From contig NC_061800.1 of the NCBI RefSeq assembly GCF_021462225.1, forward strand, positions 10,511,002 through 10,575,001: DNA of 64,000 bases, in the 5' to 3' direction. Each line of letters opens with the position of its first letter. The stretch's first letter is position 1. Both the position numbers and the translations under genes were made by a program. The DNA comes from Girardinichthys multiradiatus (taxonomy: Eukaryota > Chordata > Actinopteri > Cyprinodontiformes > Goodeidae). Shown one piece after another: positions 47,690 to 58,345 of the stretch. The notes under the pieces are model-generated. The model did no database searches, was not told the origin of the DNA, and saw only the letters and a list, made by a program, of their open reading frames with translations.

Positions 47690-48700
47690 TCCCAAAAGGT
47701 GCTCCATGAATTGAGATCTGGTGACTTTGGGATGATTTGAGCTTCATGACGTACTGGGAAGTACCATCAGAAGATGGGGGCAGTGTAGTCATAAAGGGAT
47801 GGACACTGTCAGCAACAATACTCAAGTTAAATGATGTTTAACTGGCACTTGAAATATTCTGCACATCATTATACCCCCACCAACAGCTTTAACCAATAAT
47901 ACAAAACAGGATGGATCCATACTTTCAGTTTATGTAATAGTCTGACTCTTTCATCTGAATTTTATGGCTAAAATCAAGACTAATCGGACCACGCAATGGT
48001 TTCCAGTCTGTTTCTGTCCACTGTTGGTGAGCCTGTTTGAATTGTAGCCTCAGTTTCCTGTTCTTAGCTGTCAGGAGTGGCACCTGGTATGGTCTCCTGC
48101 TGCTGTAGCCCATCTGCTTCAAGGTTGAATGTGAGCTTGTGTGTTTTAAAGGTATTATTCCACAACAGTAGGGTTTTTAGCTGCTGCTACCTTTCTGTCA
48201 CCTTGAACCAGTATGTCCATTCTTCTCTGACCTCTGACATTGAGAAGCTGTTTTCATCCACACAGCTGCTTCCTGGATATTTAGTTTTTCTTTTTGTCAT
48301 CTTTGTAGACCTTAGAGATTGTTGTTTGTGGAACTTACAGTAAATCAGCAGTTTTTGTAATACTTAAGCAAAAACAACCATCAGTCAGTCAGTCAGTCAG
48401 TCATTTTCTACCGCTTATTCCATAGTGGGTGGAGGGGGAGCTGGTGCCTATCTCCAGCAGTCTATGGGCGAGAGGCAGGGTACACCCTGGACAGGAAAAA
48501 ACAACCGTGACACAGTCAAATTAGTTTACTGCAAATTCCCTTTCTTTCCCATTCTGCTGCTCAGTTTGACCTTTAGCAAGTTGCCTTCAATGTCTAAATG
48601 CCTAAAAGCATCGCTGCAATGTGTTAGTCTGATTGCTTTTGTGTTAGCAAACAATTAAACAGGTGTTTTTAATAAAGTGACCAATGAGTGTGGTTCAGAA
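47690..48700 (-). mobile_element. Fossil Tc1-like element with nested SINE
   Basis: In the minus sense, KQMGYSSRRPYQVPLLTAKN RKLRLQFKQAHQQWTETDW (48010-48120) is a clear Tc1-like transposase stretch just before the first catalytic Asp region. Left of it come GATGGATCCATACTTTCAG, CATCAGAAGATGGGGGCAGT and GAGATCTGGTGACTTTGGG, in the order of the family. The terminal region near 48655-48700 (AACAGGTGTTTTTAATAAAG TGACCAATGAG) is the right inverted repeat. Interrupted by a SINE at 48380-48496. Confidence 0.8.
48380..48496 (-). repeat. SINE 3' fragment inserted into the Tc1 fossil, 10-bp target duplication
   Basis: AAAAACAACC flanks both sides (48370-48379 and 48497-48506). The tail (CAGT)n at 48381-48400 is on the left, so the SINE is in minus orientation and 5'-truncated. 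It contains CATTTTCTACCGCTTATTCC and the GGCGAGAGGCAGGGTACACC segment. Confidence 0.88.
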
Positions 48701-48800
48701 CATGAGTTCTATCAAGGGTGCTTTTACTTAAAATGGTCCTTTTTCAGTTGGTTTAGAAGATCACTAAGGTAGAAGAAAAAAAAAAAACAAAGGTTCTCAC

Positions 48801-48888
48801 CACAGGGTCTCATTGGCAGTAGGGTAAAGGTTGATGCGGTCACTGGTCATCTGCTGGCTGAGGGACAGTATCAGGGCTATGAAATACA
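48801..48888 (-). CDS. tmem237: tmem237 exon with third membrane helix (second half)
   Basis: 88 bases. Acceptor ATTCAG, donor GTGAGA. Peptide (L)[20 protein letters not shown] then YPTANETL(W), matching human [20 protein letters not shown]. The helix begins in the previous exon (VAVASF). SQQMTSDR starts a lumenal or cytosolic loop. Confidence 0.95.
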
Positions 48889-48978
48889 CTGAATACACAT
48901 AGAGGAGTTATGAAAAGTTTATTATATCAACCACCATTATCATCATCAGGTTCATTTCCTCTGTCTTGTCTCACTTAC

Positions 48979-49052
48979 AGAAGGAAGCCACAGCAACAGG
49001 GTCCAGAGTGAGGAAGCCTCTCAGGGCCATGGACGTCTTGGCCAGGTTGACC
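48979..49052 (-). CDS. tmem237: tmem237 exon (VNLAKTSMALRGFL)
   Basis: 74 bases. Acceptor TTGTAG, donor GTAAGT. Peptide (R)VNLAKTSMALRGFLTLDPVA then VASF, aligned with human [25 protein letters not shown]. Split codons fit both neighbours. Confidence 0.93.
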
Positions 49053-49141
49053 CTACAAGAGACACCCATTTTCAGATGTTATTCTGATACAGAAATGTAA
49101 ACCTTTGAATGTTTTTTGCCCACATTTGCACACACAAAGAC

Positions 49142-49333
49142 CTGTCGAATGCAGAGACCGTGCTGATGGCCAGCAGCAGGTACAGCAGAGACTGAGCCGG
49201 GTAGGCCAGAGGGTGATACTGCTGGAGCAGGTTGTGCAGTGTGGTCATCTGCTCGCCTGCCAGCACGTACACGACAATGATGTTCCACACCGCGTAGCCA
49301 GCCAGGAACCCATGGGAGAACAGACCAACCACC
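49142..49333 (-). CDS. tmem237: tmem237 exon with first two membrane helices
   Basis: 192 bases. Acceptor AAGTAG, donor GTCTTT (weak). Peptide [20 protein letters not shown] then [40 protein letters not shown] and AFD(R). It matches human [20 protein letters not shown] and [20 protein letters not shown]. Two hydrophobic helices are separated by a short polar loop. Confidence 0.96.
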
Positions 49334-49872
49334 CTACTTGTAGAAGACATATGAGCAAAGTTATTATAAAACTGCTTAATTTATCGTGTTTTGGAGTTCA
49401 TGTGTTGTTTCTGGTTGAATGGATTATTAGCGGACACCAAGCGATCAACAGACCTCGTTTAAAGGACAACAATTGTATAAAAATGCAACTATTATTGCAA
49501 AAAATATTTTGAAAAAATCTTAATATGTGCTTTTAAAATAGGTACATTCCACGATAATTACCTGGAAAACAATTTCTGGAAGTAAACTGAAATTAGTTTG
49601 AATGCTATAATCTGTGCTGCAATGATGGTAGGTGGTTCTTCATTTGACAGGGCTACAGACAGAGTCTATCTGCTACAGTTTATCTGTAGCCACATATACT
49701 TATTTTCAGAGTCTGCAGAGTATTTGGCACATAATAATTCAACCAAAACCTTTTATTCTATTGAGACAGAGAGGCACAGAGGTTGACCATGGTTGTAACC
49801 TTGAGACCTTCAAACCTTTCACATAACGTCACAATTTAAAGCAGTTTAAGGCTCCTTAACCAATATAAAACA
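49334..49872. other. tmem237 intron, unassigned
   Basis: Nothing recognised. Confidence 0.4.
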
Positions 49873-49991
49873 ACATTTCCTTTCCTTTCCTTTCCTTTCC
49901 TTTCCTTTCCTTTCCTTTCCTTTCCTTTCCTTTCCTTTCCTTTCCTTTCCTTTCCTTTCCTTTCCTTTCCTTTCCTTTTGTTTCCTTTCCT
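49873..49991. repeat. (TTTCC)n tandem array
   Basis: More than 20 perfect pentanucleotide units with one interruption near 49977-49981 (TTTTGTTTCC). A pure homopurine/homopyrimidine tract. Confidence 0.97.
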
Positions 49992-50072
49992 TACCCTACC
50001 CTACCCTACCCTACCCTACCCTACCCTACCCTACCCTACCCTACCCTACCCTACCCTACCCTACCCTACCCT
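49992..50072. repeat. (CCCTA)n tandem array
   Basis: About 16 perfect CCCTA units directly following the TTTCC array. The unit differs by one base from the vertebrate telomere repeat (CCCTAA). Confidence 0.97.
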
Positions 50073-50075
50073 TTT

Positions 50076-50766
50076 CTGACGTGGACTACTAACTCTACGG
50101 CGATCCTGAAGAAGGCGCAGCTTAGACTATTTCCTGAGGATTCTCAGGAAGAACAACCTGCGACCAGAGCTGCTGTTGTCCTTCTACCGTTGCTCTGTGG
50201 AGTCGATGCTGAGCTGCGGCATCTCGCTGTGGTTCTCCAGCTGCACTGCAGCAGAGAGGAAGCAGCTCCAACGGGTCATCAACATCACCCAGAGACTGAC
50301 TGGCTGCCCTCTCCCCTCCCTGGAGGAGATTTACTCCACCCGCTGCCTCAGGAAAGCCCACAGCATCATCAGGGACTCCTCACACCTCGGTCACCATCTT
50401 TTTCAACTGCTCCCCTATGGGAGGCGTTTCAGGGCAATAAGGACAAAAACAGTAAATACATTCCGTGCAATTTCTTCAACACTAAGTGCAATATGCTACC
50501 TCATGTGCAATACTGGAACAACCTGTCAATATTCTTGTATATATATTTTTTCCACCTGCACAGTCCTTCTTATAACTTTTTTATAACTTTCTTTTTATAA
50601 CTTTATAACTTTTTAAACTTTTTAATATTTATTTTCTTTAATTTGCACTACTTGCCTGCACTGTTTTGTTCTGTTTTGTTTTGTTTTGAAAATTGCGTTG
50701 CACCCATGTGGAGCAATGACAAATGAAGAATTCTATTCTATTCTATTCTATTCTATTCTATTCTAG
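50076..50766 (+). mobile_element. L2/CR1-like LINE 3' end with (ATTCT)n tail
   Basis: The C-terminal RT region reads RNNLRPELLLSFYRCSVESM in the plus sense (50150-50210), then LSCGISLWFSSCTAAERKQL and QRVINITQRLTGCPLPSLEE, up to GRRFRAIRTKT. The 3' UTR ends GGAGCAATGACAAATGAAGA and a (ATTCT)n tail (50730-50766). Strongly 5'-truncated. Confidence 0.85.
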
Positions 50767-51912
50767 TAGGTTTGTATCAGTTATGCTTACAAACCTGCAC
50801 AACTCTGCTTACAGACTGGAAAGCGTGTTTCCAGTAATTATTTCTGCATACAATGACACATTGCTAGAAGACATATATTAGACTGGGTTTTTAATTTCCC
50901 AAAAACGTTTCACCTGTTTCTACTTTTTCTTTGTTGATTATTTTTTGTGTTTTCTTAACATATGAAAAAATCTTCATGTACACTTTTTACATTCAACGAT
51001 AACTGGAAAAACAGTAAATAGTTTCTGTCATGATCTGAGCATATTTGAGTTTTGTTTTGGACCTTGTTCATGATTGTTTTCCATGTGGTGCTTTGATTCA
51101 TTTACTTTAAGTGTAGTTTCTTGTTCTGATTTTGGTGTATGTTTTCTAGTTGTCACTTTTATTCCTTAATTATTTTTTGTATTCTGTTCATTATGTATTT
51201 TAGTTGATGTTTGGCAAGAGATTCCTTTGGTTAGATTGTTTTATTGCTTCTCTGTTCAGCCCATTCATGCTCTTGTTTTCACTCCCTGCCACAGTCAGCT
51301 TGCAATCAGCTTCATTGTTCCACTGGCACTCTGCAAATTAGTCTCCTAGCTTCACCTATGTATATACTCCTCTGTTCTGAACATTTGTCGCTGGATCAAT
51401 GTATAATGTCATCTCATCTACTCTTCACTTCTGGTTTTGCCAAGCCATTTTCATGTCCAAGCCTTTTTTTTTGGTCTCTGCTCCATGTTTTTGTCGACCT
51501 CCTGCCTGTCTGTAAGGTTTTGCTGATTTATTAAACCTTTTAGTTACACGGATCTGCTGCTGCCTGTCTGCATTTGCAGTTTCCACTATGACAATTGCCT
51601 TAAAAGACTGTTTAACAGCAATATGGTAGGGAAAGAGATGGAAAAACCATCCAAACGGAAGAGTCAGAGGTTGGAACTAAGTGAATAAATATACAAATTT
51701 ACTTTCCTTCCAGAAAAAGGTTCAGTGTCCCTCTCCTACCCCTGAACCATAGTGTAACCAATCATATTAGCAGGTTTGGCTTAACTATGTAAAAAAAAAA
51801 GATCTTATCATAAGTACTTAGCAACCAGTGTGTCATATTTAAAGTGAAAAGGAGCAGATGTTATGTCACATGAAACAAGCCTGTCTGCTTTGGTTGGTTG
51901 TTATCAGCTAAC
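50767..51912. other. tmem237 intron, unassigned
   Basis: The plus strand is T-rich from about 51030 to 51590 with TTTCTTGTTCTGATTTTGG-like text. It resembles in style 53640-54010 and may be an old repeat shared by the two introns, but I cannot name it. Confidence 0.35.
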
Positions 51913-52033
51913 CTGAAGCCGTTGTGAACCTTTAAAGCGATGTCCCTTGTGGTCGAGATCTGCCTGGAGTCCATGTAGTCGTCTGTGAGATCTGAGTGTC
52001 TGAGCTGCTCCACTTGGTCTGCCTGGAAACGCC
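51913..52033 (-). CDS. tmem237: tmem237 exon (RFQADQVEQ to VHNGFR)
   Basis: 121 bases. Acceptor GTACAG, donor GTTAGC. The split Arg codon C|GG with the previous exon gives VERNRRFQADQVEQ, equal to human VEKSRRFQAADRSE. It continues LRHSDLTDDYMDSRQISTTR and DIALKVHNGF(R), against human TTRDVALTVHRAFR. This is the cytosolic segment just before the first membrane helix. Confidence 0.93.
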
Positions 52034-52155
52034 CTGTACACACACAAGCTACCATCAAATTGAAAGGATACAACAGAGACTTACATGTTCTGGAGACATT
52101 CATTAAAACTACCTTAGCAGCACACTTGTCAGACGTGGAGTTGGAGCATGTACCA

Positions 52156-52512
52156 TGTTGCCAAAAGTATTTGTCTGTCTACTTTTACATGTAAATGAAC
52201 TTTGATGACATCCTATTCTCAATCTTTAAGGTCCAATTTGTTGATGGACCCACACCTTCCCAGCAATAGTAACTTTATCTATTCTGTAAACATATTCAAC
52301 AAGGTTTAGGAGTGTGTTCATAGATGAGAAAGTCAGAACTGCAGCCTTCGCTCTAAGTCATCCCGAAGGTGTTAAACAAGGTTGAGATCAAGGTCTCTGC
52401 AGGCCAGTCAGATTTATTCACACCAAACTTTATACACCTGCAGCCATGGAAGCGATTGGAACACCAAAATTCATTGATTTGGTGGTGTGACCCAATAATT
52501 TTGAAATATACT
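52156..52512 (-). mobile_element. Tc1-like remnant (TTGCCAAAAGTATT family), transposase deleted
   Basis: Left terminus ATGTTGCCAAAAGTATTTGT; then CAAGGTTTAGGAGTGTGTTC, CCGAAGGTGTTAAACAAGGT and GGAAGCGATTGGAACACC in the family order. The central transposase has been removed, giving a MITE-like relic. Confidence 0.7.
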
Positions 52513-52527
52513 CTATATAACGGTATA

Positions 52528-52878
52528 TACGGCACGGTGGCGCAGTTGGTAGCACTGTTGCCTTGCAGCAAGAAGGTCCTGGGTTTGACTCCCGGCCGGG
52601 GGTCTTTCTGCATGGAGTTTACATGTTCTCCCCGTGCATGCGTGGGTTCTCACTGGGTACTCCGGCGTCCTCCCACAGTCCAAAAATGTGACTGTTAGGT
52701 TAATTGGTCTCTTTAAATAGCCCTTAGGTGTGTGTATGATTGTTTGTGTGTTGCCCTGCGATGGACTGGCGACCTGTCCAGGGTGTAGCCCGCCTCTCAC
52801 CCATAGACTGCTGGAGATAGGGACCAACTTCCCCATGAGCCACTATGGAACAAGCGGTATAGAAAATGACTGACTGTA
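52528..52878 (+). repeat. SINE (tRNA-headed family), full-length copy
   Basis: A-box region TGGCGCAGTTGGTAG (52538-52552), B-box GGGTTTGACTCC (52581-52592), the standard body, and the 3' end GGAACAAGCGGTATAGAAAA TGACTGACTG. Best-preserved head of the family in this window. Confidence 0.9.
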
Positions 52879-53106
52879 TAGGACACTTTTGATGATTTTG
52901 TTTGTCCAATATGGGCACAGTAAACCCAGAATTGGAGGAAATTTCAAAGGTCAGCTGAGGTCTGCTGTTTGTTACCCTTACACTGCTGTGAAAAGGTAGA
53001 CATATTCCCTCTTCTTTTGCTTTTTTGTCACACCTAAATAATTTAAATAAGTGTTTAAAATATTCAGAGTAATTACAAAATGGATTTTTGAAATGATCAC
53101 TTTGGA

Positions 53107-53263
53107 GGGACTATGTCTCTTGGCTGGCCTGGGAACGCCTTGGGCTGCCCCTGGAGGAACTGGAGGAGGTGTCTGGAGAGAGGGACGTCTGGGCATCTCT
53201 GTTGAGTCTGCTGCCCCCGCGACCCGGTCCCGGATAAGCGGAAGACGACGAGTACGAGTACTT
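53107..53263 (+). mobile_element. Rex3/RTE-like LINE 3' terminal fragment
   Basis: TTGGCTGGCCTGGGAACGCC to CTGCTGCCCCCGCGACCCGG, then TCCCGGATAAGCGGAAGACG and the tail GAGTACGAGTAC. It matches the end of copy A (5822-6010, inverted). The 5' truncation at about 53107 leaves only about 160 bases. Confidence 0.85.
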
Positions 53264-54010
53264 TATTTACTGAGGAAAAAAAGCTAACCAAAACAACGTG
53301 GCTCCCCTAACCCTAACAGCTAATTATGCCACCTTCCTTGTATGTTTTTTTTCAAAGGTCTTGGGGAAAGGTCTTGAGGAACATCCAACATTTGTTTTGG
53401 TAAATGTGAGACAGACCTTTGTGCTGTCTTTGTTCAGTAGTGGCTTGGGAACTCTCCCATGGATGACATTTTTGCCCACACTCTTTCTTGTTGAATTATG
53501 AACTCTGACACTAATTACGGTAAGTGTGGCCTTCAGGAGTCCTCAATGAGCTCTTAGAGTAATTTTGCAAAGCTGACCATTCCTGGAAAGGCGCATCAAT
53601 GTTCCTGTTAGTCGTTTTGCTTTTCACATAATGTATGTATTTGGATTATGTTTGCTTGTTTATTTTTGTCACTAAGGGTGTTTCATACTCAGTGTTTTCT
53701 TCTGTGTTGTATTTCTTAACTCTTTCTTGGATTATGCACTTTATGTATTGGTTTAGATTGCACTTTAGCGTTAGTCTTTTGGCTTCGTTTAATTAGGTAC
53801 TTTTATGTCCTGCCTTGTTCCTTACGTGTCTATTTCTGTGTTTATCAATCACTTTCCCTTAGTCTCCCTGCTTACGTTCTTCCCTGGCTACACTGCATTA
53901 CACTGCAATTATCACAACTGTCTGTCATGCCACACATCCAGCATCCCAATAGTTGCAAGCCTTTCTGTTTCCTTATTTCCTCGAGAGATTCTTCCATTCT
54001 TCCATGCTTG
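53264..54010. other. tmem237 intron, unassigned
   Basis: T-rich plus strand; see the note on the intron at 50767-51912. No exon seen. Confidence 0.35.
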
Positions 54011-54052
54011 ACTGAAGGACGTCCGACAGGAATCAGTCGGACGTCCTTCAGT
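54011..54052. repeat. Perfect 17-bp hairpin with 8-base loop
   Basis: ACTGAAGGACGTCCGAC (54011-54027) and GTCGGACGTCCTTCAGT (54036-54052) are exact reverse complements around AGGAATCA. No transposon terminus or target duplication is evident around it. Confidence 0.9.
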
Positions 54053-54462
54053 TTGCCTTGTCCTGATCTGTTGGTGTCTGGTAAGTGAACATTCGTCTTT
54101 AAAATGCTACACCCATCTGCTCTGTTTTTTCTTCACCACATCTAAGATTTCCATGTTTTCTCCTCCTGTTAGATAACGTCTCTGACTCTGGTTCAATGGA
54201 GTCCTAAAACCTTAGGAATGGCCATGTAACCTTTTCAGTCTAATAGATGTCTTTGTTTCTGATCTGTTTTTGATTATTTTTTTTTTAGAAAGGGTGTGAT
54301 GTGTTGCTTTTTGAGATCTTTTTGCCTACTTCATGTTGCTAGACAGGTTCTATTTAAGGGAGTCGTTTATTCAGCATGTCAGGCATTAATCAGGCCTGCG
54401 TGTGGCTCATGAAACTGGATAAAAAATGTGGATAATCACATGTAAGTCATGATTTAACAACT

Positions 54463-54655
54463 TTTTCACATGAGGCCAGGTTGGTTTGGTTTGGATTGCT
54501 TTTTTTGACTTCATACATGAAATCACCATTTAAAAACCACATTTTGTTTTCACTCAGGTTATATTTGTCAGATATTAAAACTGGTTTGATTATCTGAAAT
54601 GTTTAAGTGTGCAAAAACAAACATGTTTTAACAGAACTGTATATAGTGTGGTGCA
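54463..54655 (+). mobile_element. Tc1-like 3' terminal fragment (TTTGCCCCCTT family)
   Basis: TTTTTCACATGAGGCCAGGT TGG, then AAATCACCATTTAAAAACCA, CATTTTGTTTTCACTCAGGT and GATTATCTGAAATGTTTAAG TGTG reproduce the 3' end also present at 63840-64000. Confidence 0.65.
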
Positions 54656-55023
54656 GACGTCTTTAGTTAAATCTAAATTGTTTATGTAAAGCCTACAGTA
54701 GTGGTGATTGTTTGACATACAAAATAATACCCATACTATTCAAAAGTTAAGGATTCTTATGATTCATAAGAGACAACACATTGAAAACCAGAACAAAACA
54801 GATTTTATGCCTATAGGGTGGATTAAAATGAATAAACAAAGAAAAATGTTGAATAAAAAATATCCATAGTCATTCAAAAAGAGCAACTTTTTACTGATTA
54901 AAACAAGTCAGACTTTTTTTAATGGAACATTTAAAGAAATGCTTAACACAGTTAATATTTGTCATCAGTGTGAACATAAACCGTTGACCTGTTAATCTGT
55001 ATGTATGATTGTTTTCTACTCAC
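54656..55023. other. tmem237 intron, unassigned
   Basis: AT-rich; nothing recognised. Confidence 0.4.
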
Positions 55024-55178
55024 GGTTCCTCTCCACAAAAACCTTGCCGACCGGCTGGCTGTGTCCGTGTGGGGCGGAAAACAAGGAATGCTGCGGAATG
55101 GGTGACTGAGCATCAGTGACGATATCCTCGACTTCAGCTTCCATATCGTTGCTGTAATGCTCTGTTCCCTTCGCCTTC
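55024..55178 (-). CDS. tmem237: tmem237 exon containing the SQPVGKVFVE signature
   Basis: 155 bases. Acceptor CTGACAG, donor GTGAGT. Peptide KAKGTEHYSNDMEAEVEDIV then TDAQSPIPQHSLFSAPHGHS and QPVGKVFVERN. The end is almost identical to human SQPVGKVFVEKS. The exon needs two bases of a split codon from the upstream exon, which constrains the missing N-terminal exons. Confidence 0.93.
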
Positions 55179-56303
55179 CTGTCAGGAGAAGAACAAACAG
55201 GAGTTTGAAATGGCAACTTGCTTTTTCAGCCAAACTAAAGTATCTTTAGTAAACTGCTTCCAGTGAAGACAAGTAAAGCAGCTTTAGTTCAGAAAAACAC
55301 ATTCAGATATACATATATCTGTAAAAAGAGTAAAACAACGTAGGCGTGCTGTTGCAAAAATACTTCACTGAAATGATAAATCGGTGATGAAAATATTACA
55401 TTGTTTTTCAGGATTTATTATTCAGCTAAATTACACTAAACAGTTTTAGAATTATGATGTAATATGAATAAACAGTTGAAGGTGAAATAATGGTTTCCCA
55501 GAAACAATTGTTTCAATGGTTTCAACATTACTTTGAGTAGATGTCAGCTCAAGGTGTCATATCAGTGCAATAGCTTCCTGTTTAACGTTTAATCACTTTC
55601 TTCTTTACTCAACGAATCTTTACTTAATTTTTATTTGAAACCGCAGTTCTAACTTTCAGAGTTACTGGTTGTTTGCTTTTGATCAGTAACCATCTAACGT
55701 TCTCTGATGGCATTACCAGATCAAATTGTTTCATCATTTTACTCCTGGTGCAGTTACTGGACTCATTGCTGGTACCTACTTCTTCCTTTTTGTCTTCCTG
55801 GTGACGGCAACAGTCATTTCCTCTCCTTCCCCGACCACTTCGGTCATATTACCGTTTGGTACATCCCCATGTTCTGTTTCCAGATCTGTCCAAACAACAC
55901 ATGGTGCAAGGTTCACAACCAGGCATTCATTATGACTTTAATGATTGGATCAATGGATCCGAACAATAAACATTATTCAGTATATCACTCAATATTAGAT
56001 TGTGTTACCTTTTCACAGCATTCCCATCTCACTAAGGGAACTTTTGACCCATTGCTGTAAAGTAAATTTGGTGACTGGTATTCATCAATATTGTAGCAAC
56101 ATCCTTCACAAAAACATTACTCAATACTACTGATCACCCTCACTATACTACATAGAAATCACAAAACGGATAAATATTTCAACAACTTTGAAAAACAGCT
56201 GCTCATAGCAGTTTTAATTGACTGCTTTTCCAGTTTCCACAGTTAGCTGTGCTACAGTGCTAGAAGTAGCTTATGCATAAACACAAAAGTAAATTAAGAT
56301 CAG
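55179..56303. other. tmem237 intron, unassigned
   Basis: AT-rich. A 117-codon plus-strand frame (55707-56060) has a hydrophobic stretch but no recognisable similarity and is antisense to the gene. Confidence 0.4.
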
Positions 56304-57060
56304 GCGATACAGTGGCACCTAAAATTATTCAACACATACTGCATATTGCACTCCCATGCAAAAGCTGATTTTAAAAATTGATTTTACATAAATATTTACC
56401 CTAATTAAAAACTGCATACTAATTTCAATTTCTACTGCAGTCTCATAACTATTAAACCTCCTTCATGCAAATCAGGTTTGGTCTTTGGAAAAATGTGCTG
56501 CTTCACTTGCAGACTTTCTTTTTGGAAAACCAAGCAAGGGTTTGAATATTTACCTTGCCACCTCAAATACTTGGACTGTTAATGTTAATGGCAATGTTTC
56601 ACAGCAATTGGAAATATTAATAAGTCAAGAGTATTGTCCGAAAAGTTTAGCGGAGAGACAATTGGCTAGCACAAACAAAGGAAAAAGATGGCAAAGGCAT
56701 TGGATGTTCCTAGAGATTCCAGCTGTATCTAGGAACCAAAGAGACACGATGTCAAAAACCCTCGACTGGAAGCAAAAAACCTGCAGCAACACTTGGAGGC
56801 AGCAGCCACTGTGGTTTCAGTTTTTGCAGAAAGGCTACTAAATGCTGAAGGGCTTCATACCTAAACACCAAAAGCTTCATGCCTAAACACAAAAAAGTCA
56901 GCTCCAGTTTGCCTATGAATATATAAATAACCAAAGAGGTTTTGGGATCCTGCTTGGAGGAATTATTAATGAAACCTGAAACTTTTCTGATCCATGGCTC
57001 AGCAGGAAGGTGGAAGTACCCAGAATAAAACATATGCTGAAAAAAAACATACATATAGCC
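56304..57060 (+). mobile_element. Fossil Tc1-like element
   Basis: Left end CAGTGGCACCTAAAATTATT CAACAC. Transposase traces in the plus sense: TCAAAAACCCTCGACTGGAA, ACCTGCAGCAACACTTGGAG, GCTCCAGTTTGCCTATGAAT and GGTTTTGGGATCCTGCTTGG, which follow a fish Tc1-like family up to the first catalytic region. Frames are broken and the 3' half is absent. Confidence 0.65.
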
Positions 57061-57187
57061 AGCCTCGCTTGTTGTATGATTTACATTGAAATTGTTTGAT
57101 TTGTTTTCTGCAAACAGAAGCACGTTTGTTTGTTCTGCCAATTAACCAAATGTGTAGTGGGAGTTAAATAATCGTACATTCATTTCA

Positions 57188-57248
57188 CATGCAAGTGTAG
57201 CTGCATTTTGTTTACGTTACAAAAATAAAATGCAGCTACAGTTGCATG
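57188..57248. repeat. Hairpin with about 25-base near-perfect stem
   Basis: CATGCAAGTGTAGCTGCATTTTG pairs with the inverse CATGCAACTGTAGCTGCATTTTA (two mismatches in about 25), with a loop of roughly 10 bases around ACGTTAC. The size suits either a precursor-microRNA-like fold or a minute palindromic transposon relic. Confidence 0.85.
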
Positions 57249-58091
57249 TTGTCCTGAAATACAGTGGACATTTTTGTTTGCATCGCTGCCTATAAATTTC
57301 AGACAAGTTTATATCAACCTGCTGGTGTAACTGTTAAGTTGATATACTCTTCATCTTCTGGAAGTGGGTTCAGTTCAACAGCGGGAACCCAACTGAAAGA
57401 TAAGATGACTTTTGTTATGAATTGTCTAAATATTAATATAAAGTAAATCGAATTTACTGAATTCATTGCATTGATCTTATTCTACAAAGACAAGTTGGGC
57501 TAAAGTTAAGATGAATTACAGAGCCTAAGGTTGTACATTAACCGAATATGTTAAAAAAAAGGGCACCTTCTTAAAAAACGAGATCATATATCTTAAAGGT
57601 CTTAGATTGCCATGTGTGATTTATTTCTAGTTGTGCTGATCGTAAGCAGGGTTAAACTACATGTGGAAGAACAATCCTTTCTGCGACCATATGAGGGGAG
57701 ATTATGGAAGCAGACCTTCAACCTAGAAAAAAATTATTTTTGCTTTTTCTTTAGATTTTTGCAGGTGTTAATTGTAGCCATCTTGTTCTAGAAAGTACAG
57801 TTTATAGCTTGTACAAAAACAGTAAATTGTCCTCAGCTATTATTAAGATTTTGTTTAGGTTTTACTGATTGTTTCTGTTCAGTATATTTTAGGATTTGTC
57901 TTATAATAATCCATACACAGTTTTTCTGCTGTGACCATTTTTACATTGGCTCATAAGTTTAAACAGAATAGGAGGTTAATCATAGTTTAGTTTGATAAGA
58001 TTTAATAATCTGTCATACTTCTTAAGGGTCAAATGTCCCTATAGGAATGAGATTTACACATAATTAACGTAAGTATACATGAAAATTTACC
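57249..58091. other. tmem237 intron, unassigned
   Basis: AT-rich; nothing recognised. Confidence 0.4.
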
Positions 58092-58345
58092 AGGGGCGAC
58101 GATGGCTCAGGTAGTAGGTGTTTGTTGCCGGTCCAATTGTGTCCGTGGGCAAGACACTTTACTCGCCCTGCCTGTTGATGGTGGTCAGACAGCCCAGTGG
58201 TGCAGCTTGTAAGGCAGCCCCACTTCTGTCAGTCTGCAATGTAGCCTACAACTGCGACTGGGTGGAAGACTAATCATAGTGTAAAGCTCTATGGAGTCCT
58301 CGGACTTTATAATGCGCTATACAAGTGCAGACCATTTATCATTTT
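58092..58345 (+). repeat. tRNA-derived SINE (second family)
   Basis: The head GGGGCGACGATGGCTCAGGT AG contains an A-box (TGGCTCAGGTAG). Then come TGTCCGTGGGCAAGACACTT, TGGTGGTCAGACAGCCCAGT, CTTCTGTCAGTCTGCAATGT, and the end TTATAATGCGCTATACAAGT GCAGACCATTTATC. This is a widespread fish SINE family as I remember it. Degenerate B-box. Confidence 0.75.

Noticed and set aside
49873..50072. Tandem short repeats as a CRISPR array
   Set aside because: Uninterrupted pentanucleotide units without spacers in a vertebrate genome: microsatellites.
55707..56060. 117-codon plus-strand frame with a hydrophobic segment
   Set aside because: Antisense inside a tmem237 intron, with no splice context, no similarity and AT-rich codons.
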